From Henriciella pelagia (GTDB taxonomy: Bacteria > Pseudomonadota > Alphaproteobacteria > Caulobacterales > Hyphomonadaceae), in NCBI RefSeq assembly GCF_002088945.1, contig NZ_NCSU01000008.1, positions 62,001 through 126,000 on the forward strand: a stretch of DNA of 64,000 nucleotides. The letters are read 5' to 3'. Below, piece by piece: positions 60,378 to 64,000 of the stretch. The notes under the pieces were generated by a model that saw nothing but the letters and a program-made list of their open reading frames with translations, was not told the DNA's origin and searched no databases. The translations under genes were made by a program, and so were the position numbers. The stretch's first letter is position 1. Every line of letters starts with the position of its first letter.

Positions 60378-62239
60378 GTTCAGACATTCCGTTTCGCGAC
60401 ATTCCCTACCTGCCGCAGAAGCTAGACGTTACCTATCGCGATGACGGTTCCATCCTGCTGCGCAACGGCCATCCGCTTCGGCCCTACCCGCCGCACATGC
60501 TCGCGCCTGTCGTTTATTGGGCCGCCGCCCGCCCGGACCAGGTCTTCCTCGCCCAGCGGGACCCGGATGATCCGTCGAAGCCGGGCTGGAAGACGCTGAC
60601 TTATAGGGAGGCGCTGCGGAAGATCCGCGCGCTGGCGCAGGGCTTCCTTGATGCCGGTGCCGGACAGGACAGGCCGGTGATGATCCTGTCGCGGAATGCG
60701 ATCGAGAACGCGCTCGTCATGTATGCTGCCATGTGGGCGGGCAGCCCGGTCGTGCCCGTAACGCCGGCCTATGCGACGCTGAGCCAGGATTTCGCACGCC
60801 TCAATTATATCGACGCGCTGACCGAGCCCGCCTTTATCTATGTCGAGGATGGCGAGGAATATCAGCGCGGGCTTGATGGCATGAACGTCGGTGACCGGCT
60901 CGTTCTCTACCGCAAGAATGCGCCGAGCGGTGTGAATGCGAAGTCGCTCGATGAATTTGCAGCCGAGCCAACAAGCTTTGTCGACCTTGCCTATGACCGG
61001 ATCAGCAGTGAGAGCATTGCCAAATACATGCTGACCTCAGGCTCCACGGGTGAGCCAAAAGCGGTGATCAACACGCATGGGAATATCGCCTCCATGGTGA
61101 AGAAGATCCGCTCGGTCTGGGATGTGGAGAAGCTGGAGGCCATGGCCGGTGGGCCGCAGGTGATGATCAGCTTCCTGCCGTGGAGCCACACCTATGGGGC
61201 CAATTCCATCCTGCATTCGATGCTGGACTGGGGCGGCACGCTCTACATTGACTGGGGCGCGCCGACGCCCGCGCGGCTGCCCGAGATGTTGCGTAACCTG
61301 AAGGAGGTGGCGCCAACACAACATACCACCGTGCCGGCGGCCTGGGCGGCCATTGCAACAGAGCTGGAACAGGACAGGACGCTCGCGGAAAAATTCTTCT
61401 CGCGCATCATGGTCATGGCCTATGGCGGCGCGGCGCTCGGCCAGGACATCTATGAGCGTATCCAGAAGGTCGCCGTCGAGGTGACGGGCGAGCGGATCAG
61501 CCTGTCGGCTGGCTATGGCGCGACCGAGACATCGCCCACCATCTCCAATGTTCATTGGCCAAGTGACACGATGGGCCTTCTCGGTCTTCCCTTGCCGGGC
61601 GCCGAGATGAAGATGGTGCCCGTGGGTGAGAAGATGGAACTGCGTGTGCGCGGGCCGGGGATCACGCAGGGTTATCTGAAGAACCCTGAAAAGACGGCCG
61701 AAGTGTTTGATGATGAAGGCTATTACTGTCTCGGTGACGCGGTGAAGTTCAAGAACCCGGACGACCCGAATGAAGGCCTCGCTTTTGATGGCCGGATCGC
61801 CGAGGAGTTCAAGCTTTCCAACGGCACATGGGTGTCCGCAGGGACAGTGCGCGTGAAGGCAGTCGAGGCGGTGGATGGTGCGCTGTCGGATGTCGTGGTG
61901 TGCGGGCTCAACCGCGAGGAGATTGCGCTGCTCGGCTTTCTCAATGAGAGCTGGTGCCGCCGCAAGACCGGGCGGAATGTGCCGCTGGAAGAACTTGCAA
62001 CCGATGAGCAGGTGAGGACCGCGGTGAAGGACGGCCTGCTCGACTATAATCGCAAGCATCCGAATGCGGCGGCGCGCGTGGCGCGTATCCTGTTGCAGAA
62101 GGACATGCCGAAAGCCGATGCCGGTGAAATCACCGAGAAGGGCTATATCAATCAGGGCAAGGTGCAGGCGCTACGGGCAGGCGACGTCGAGCGGCTGTTC
62201 GCGAAACAGCCTGACGCCGAGATTATCGAGATCAAATAG
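60374..62239 (+). CDS. feruloyl-CoA synthase-like AMP-binding enzyme
   Basis: A 621-residue acyl-adenylate-forming enzyme. The nucleotide motif TSGSTGEPKAV, the YGATETSPT motif, and the CoA-ligase hinge region (FDGRIAEEFKLSNGTWV) are visible. N-terminal similarity is to feruloyl-CoA synthases, which activate hydroxycinnamates with ATP and CoA; the exact acid is not proven. Its start overlaps the channel stop. The ThDP enzyme follows 39 bp downstream. Confidence 0.88.
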   Translation: MSSDIPFRDIPYLPQKLDVTYRDDGSILLRNGHPLRPYPPHMLAPVVYWAAARPDQVFLAQRDPDDPSKPGWKTLTYREALRKIRALAQGFLDAGAGQDRPVMILSRNAIENALVMYAAMWAGSPVVPVTPAYATLSQDFARLNYIDALTEPAFIYVEDGEEYQRGLDGMNVGDRLVLYRKNAPSGVNAKSLDEFAAEPTSFVDLAYDRISSESIAKYMLTSGSTGEPKAVINTHGNIASMVKKIRSVWDVEKLEAMAGGPQVMISFLPWSHTYGANSILHSMLDWGGTLYIDWGAPTPARLPEMLRNLKEVAPTQHTTVPAAWAAIATELEQDRTLAEKFFSRIMVMAYGGAALGQDIYERIQKVAVEVTGERISLSAGYGATETSPTISNVHWPSDTMGLLGLPLPGAEMKMVPVGEKMELRVRGPGITQGYLKNPEKTAEVFDDEGYYCLGDAVKFKNPDDPNEGLAFDGRIAEEFKLSNGTWVSAGTVRVKAVEAVDGALSDVVVCGLNREEIALLGFLNESWCRRKTGRNVPLEELATDEQVRTAVKDGLLDYNRKHPNAAARVARILLQKDMPKADAGEITEKGYINQGKVQALRAGDVERLFAKQPDAEIIEIK

Positions 62240-62278
62240 GGCGGCGCTATGCCGTCTGTACAGGGAGCAAATTCTGAC

Positions 62279-63847
62279 ATGGCTGACACCGAGACAACGA
62301 CCATGACTGGCGCTGACGCGCTCGTTTCAACACTGGCCGACAATGGGGTGACGGCGTGTTTCGCCAATCCGGGCACGTCGGAAATGCACCTTGTCACCGC
62401 GCTCGACCGGGAGACGCGGATCAAGTCTGTGCTCTGCCTGTTTGAAGGTGTCGCGACCGGTGCTGCCGATGGCTATGCGCGGATTGCCGGGACGCCGGCG
62501 ATGACACTGCTGCACCTCGGTGCGGGTTACCTCAATGGCGGCGCGAACATCCATAATGCCAAGCGTGCGCACACGCCGATGATCAATGTGATCGGCGATC
62601 ATGCCGTGCCGCACCGCCGCTATGATGCGCCGCTCAATTCCGACATTATGGGCCTGGCCGGACCGAATTCGATCTGGATCAAGTCGGCTGACAGCGTTGA
62701 GGTAACGGGCAAGCTCGCAGCCGAAGCCTATGCGGCGAGCTTCGGGCCTGAGCCGGGGCCGGTTTCGCTCATCCTGCCCGCTGACTCTGCCTGGACTGAG
62801 GGCGGAAAGAAGGGCGGCAAGACGAGTGTGCCGGCACTGCGCCAGACGCCGAAGGCCGCGATTGATGCGGCTGTTGAGGCGGTTGGCAAGGCAAAGTCGC
62901 CGCTTATCCTGATCAATGGGACGGCGCTGACGGAAGCGGGCCTTGCGCAGGCTGCACGCCTCAAGGCGGCGGGTATTCGCGTCATGACCGACACGTTCTA
63001 CTGGAAGATGCGGCGCGGGGCGGGCGTGTTCACGCCGGACCGGATGCAGTATTTTGCCGAAGGCGCTATGGCAGACCTTGAGGGCGCTGACCTGATGCTC
63101 GTTGCGGGCACCTCGCTGCCAGCGGCGTTCTTCGCCTATCCCGGCAAGCCGAGCCTGCTCGTGCCGGAGGGTTGCGAGACGCTGAACCTGGGCGGGCATG
63201 ACACCGATAGCGCGACCACGCTGGAAATTCTTGCTGATGCGCTCGGCGCGAAGGAGGCGGCCGCGCCAGCTGCGCTGAAAAAGCCGGACGCGCCGAAGGG
63301 TGAACTCAATGCGGCCAGCGTCGGGGCAAGTGTTGCGCGGCACATGCCGGAGAATGCCATTGTCTCCGATGATGGCGTGTCGAACAGCCTGCCAGTCTTC
63401 CTGTCGACGCAGGGGGCCGAGCCGCATGACTGGATGATGCTGACGGGCGGGGCGATCGGGCAGGGCCTGCCGCTGGCGCTCGGCGCGTCGGTGGCGGCTC
63501 CGGACCGGAAAGTGATCGCGCTGTCGGGTGATGGCGCGGGCATGTACACCAATCAGGCGCTGTGGAGCATGGTTCGCGAAGGCTGCGACGTGACGACCAT
63601 CGTGTTCGTCAATCACACCTATCGTATCCTGAATATCGAGCTTCATCGCACAGGCGCTGGCAATCCGGGGCCGACGGCGAAGGACATGCTGGCGATTGGC
63701 GAACCGGACATCGACTGGGTGAGCCTGGCGCAGAGCATGGGCGTGCCAGCCACGGCTGCGACGACGGCTGAAGAGTTTGATGCGGCGTTTGAAGAGGCGA
63801 TGAAGCAGAAGGGACCGAGGCTGATCGCAGCGCTTGTGCCGGGGTGA
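62279..63847 (+). CDS. ThDP-dependent acetolactate synthase-like enzyme
   Basis: A 522-residue enzyme of the acetolactate synthase/benzoylformate decarboxylase group. The ThDP-activating Glu in LFEGVATGAADGYAR, the GDGAGMYTNQALW cofactor motif (G-D-G...N-Q), and the usual three-domain order are present. No regulatory subunit is nearby, so a catabolic decarboxylase or lyase is as likely as branched-chain synthesis. Start is 62279 or 62249; GGGAG precedes the former at a long spacing. A terminator follows. Confidence 0.9.
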   Translation: MADTETTTMTGADALVSTLADNGVTACFANPGTSEMHLVTALDRETRIKSVLCLFEGVATGAADGYARIAGTPAMTLLHLGAGYLNGGANIHNAKRAHTPMINVIGDHAVPHRRYDAPLNSDIMGLAGPNSIWIKSADSVEVTGKLAAEAYAASFGPEPGPVSLILPADSAWTEGGKKGGKTSVPALRQTPKAAIDAAVEAVGKAKSPLILINGTALTEAGLAQAARLKAAGIRVMTDTFYWKMRRGAGVFTPDRMQYFAEGAMADLEGADLMLVAGTSLPAAFFAYPGKPSLLVPEGCETLNLGGHDTDSATTLEILADALGAKEAAAPAALKKPDAPKGELNAASVGASVARHMPENAIVSDDGVSNSLPVFLSTQGAEPHDWMMLTGGAIGQGLPLALGASVAAPDRKVIALSGDGAGMYTNQALWSMVREGCDVTTIVFVNHTYRILNIELHRTGAGNPGPTAKDMLAIGEPDIDWVSLAQSMGVPATAATTAEEFDAAFEEAMKQKGPRLIAALVPG

Positions 63848-63866
63848 TCGGTGGGGATCAGCAAAA

Positions 63867-63890
63867 AGGGCCGCGATTGCTCGCGGCCCT
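63867..63890 (+). terminator. terminator after the ThDP enzyme gene
   Basis: Stem AGGGCCGCG / CGCGGCCCT with loop ATTGCT and an A run before it. After it is CTGCC without a T run, so it may work better on the minus strand, where the A run becomes a U tract for the gene entering from the right edge. Confidence 0.6.
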
Positions 63891-63938
63891 CTGCCGTAGG
63901 CTCGGGGGAGCCCGGACTAACCGTCCCTGGTTAAGCTG

Positions 63939-64000
63939 TCAGTCGACGAATTCCCAGCGGTCGCCGCCGACATTACAGGCGGTGGCAGGTTCGCTGACGC
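63939..64000 (-). CDS. C-terminal end of an unknown protein (partial)
   Basis: An open minus-strand frame enters from the right edge and ends TACNVGGDRWEFVD before a TGA at 63941-63939. The sequence is compatible with a real coding end, and a hairpin with a minus-strand U tract lies 49 bp downstream. Too short to identify; the rest lies outside the window. Confidence 0.45.
   Translation of the reverse strand, partial: VSEPATACNVGGDRWEFVD

Noticed and set aside
1-64000. tRNA, rRNA, CRISPR arrays, transposases, prophage genes
   Set aside because: No cloverleaf-like segment, repeat-spacer series or recombinase was found on reading the intergenic regions and frames.

Overview
The window is a high-GC chromosomal stretch of an alphaproteobacterium. 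The gene repertoire (a PetP/PetR-like pair next to ilvE, a large TonB-dependent receptor, several acyl-CoA dehydrogenases, many small lipoproteins, dense ATGA/GTGA overlaps) suggests a marine Caulobacterales/Hyphomonadaceae-type heterotroph. This placement rests on gene content only, because no rRNA or other phylogenetic marker was analysed. I saw no rRNA, tRNA, CRISPR array, transposase or integrase.

Layout. 1-6.9 kb: partial sensor kinase, a divergent SDR/AraC pair, PetR- and PetP-like regulators, ilvE, a 1-Cys-type peroxiredoxin and SixA. 6.9-13 kb: two small genes (one DUF2256), a renalase-like FAD enzyme, a cellulose-synthase-like glycosyltransferase and an acyl-CoA dehydrogenase pair. 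13-24 kb: GltB-like enzyme, PBP1A, a thioredoxin-like protein, an AGCS transporter, an unusual redoxin/cytochrome c/copper-monooxygenase/EF-hand lipoprotein, purB, and an HxlR-controlled NTF2-SDR operon. 24-37 kb: ispH, argS, small lipoproteins, an alpha/beta hydrolase, a Zur-like regulator operon, a further acyl-CoA dehydrogenase and a 1005-residue TonB-dependent receptor. 37-46 kb: rhomboid protease, NrtR-type Nudix regulator coupled to an HD phosphohydrolase, a FabH-like synthase, tag, ygfZ, bioY, dihydroorotase and a second HD protein.

46.1-54.6 kb is the most unusual region. It is a 13-gene same-strand array made almost entirely of two paralogous families. Family A has six copies of a DUF6090-like protein with a near-constant N-terminal membrane anchor and divergent, probably periplasmic domains. 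Family B has six copies of a 160-205 residue helical protein with an N-terminal membrane segment. One GNAT acetyltransferase sits inside. Eight junctions are 4-nt ATGA overlaps. This looks like a locally expanded, co-translated membrane system whose function I cannot name.

54.7-64 kb: M20 metallopeptidase, a lipoprotein/S41 protease pair, a Crp/Fnr regulator, a potassium channel with a C-terminal zinc-ribbon-like tail overlapping a feruloyl-CoA-synthase-like gene, a ThDP-dependent acetolactate-synthase-like enzyme, and the 3' end of a further gene at the right edge. Two copies of a ~115-bp structured repeat (27.6 and 43.9 kb) and one GC-hairpin repeat (14.8 kb) lie between genes.
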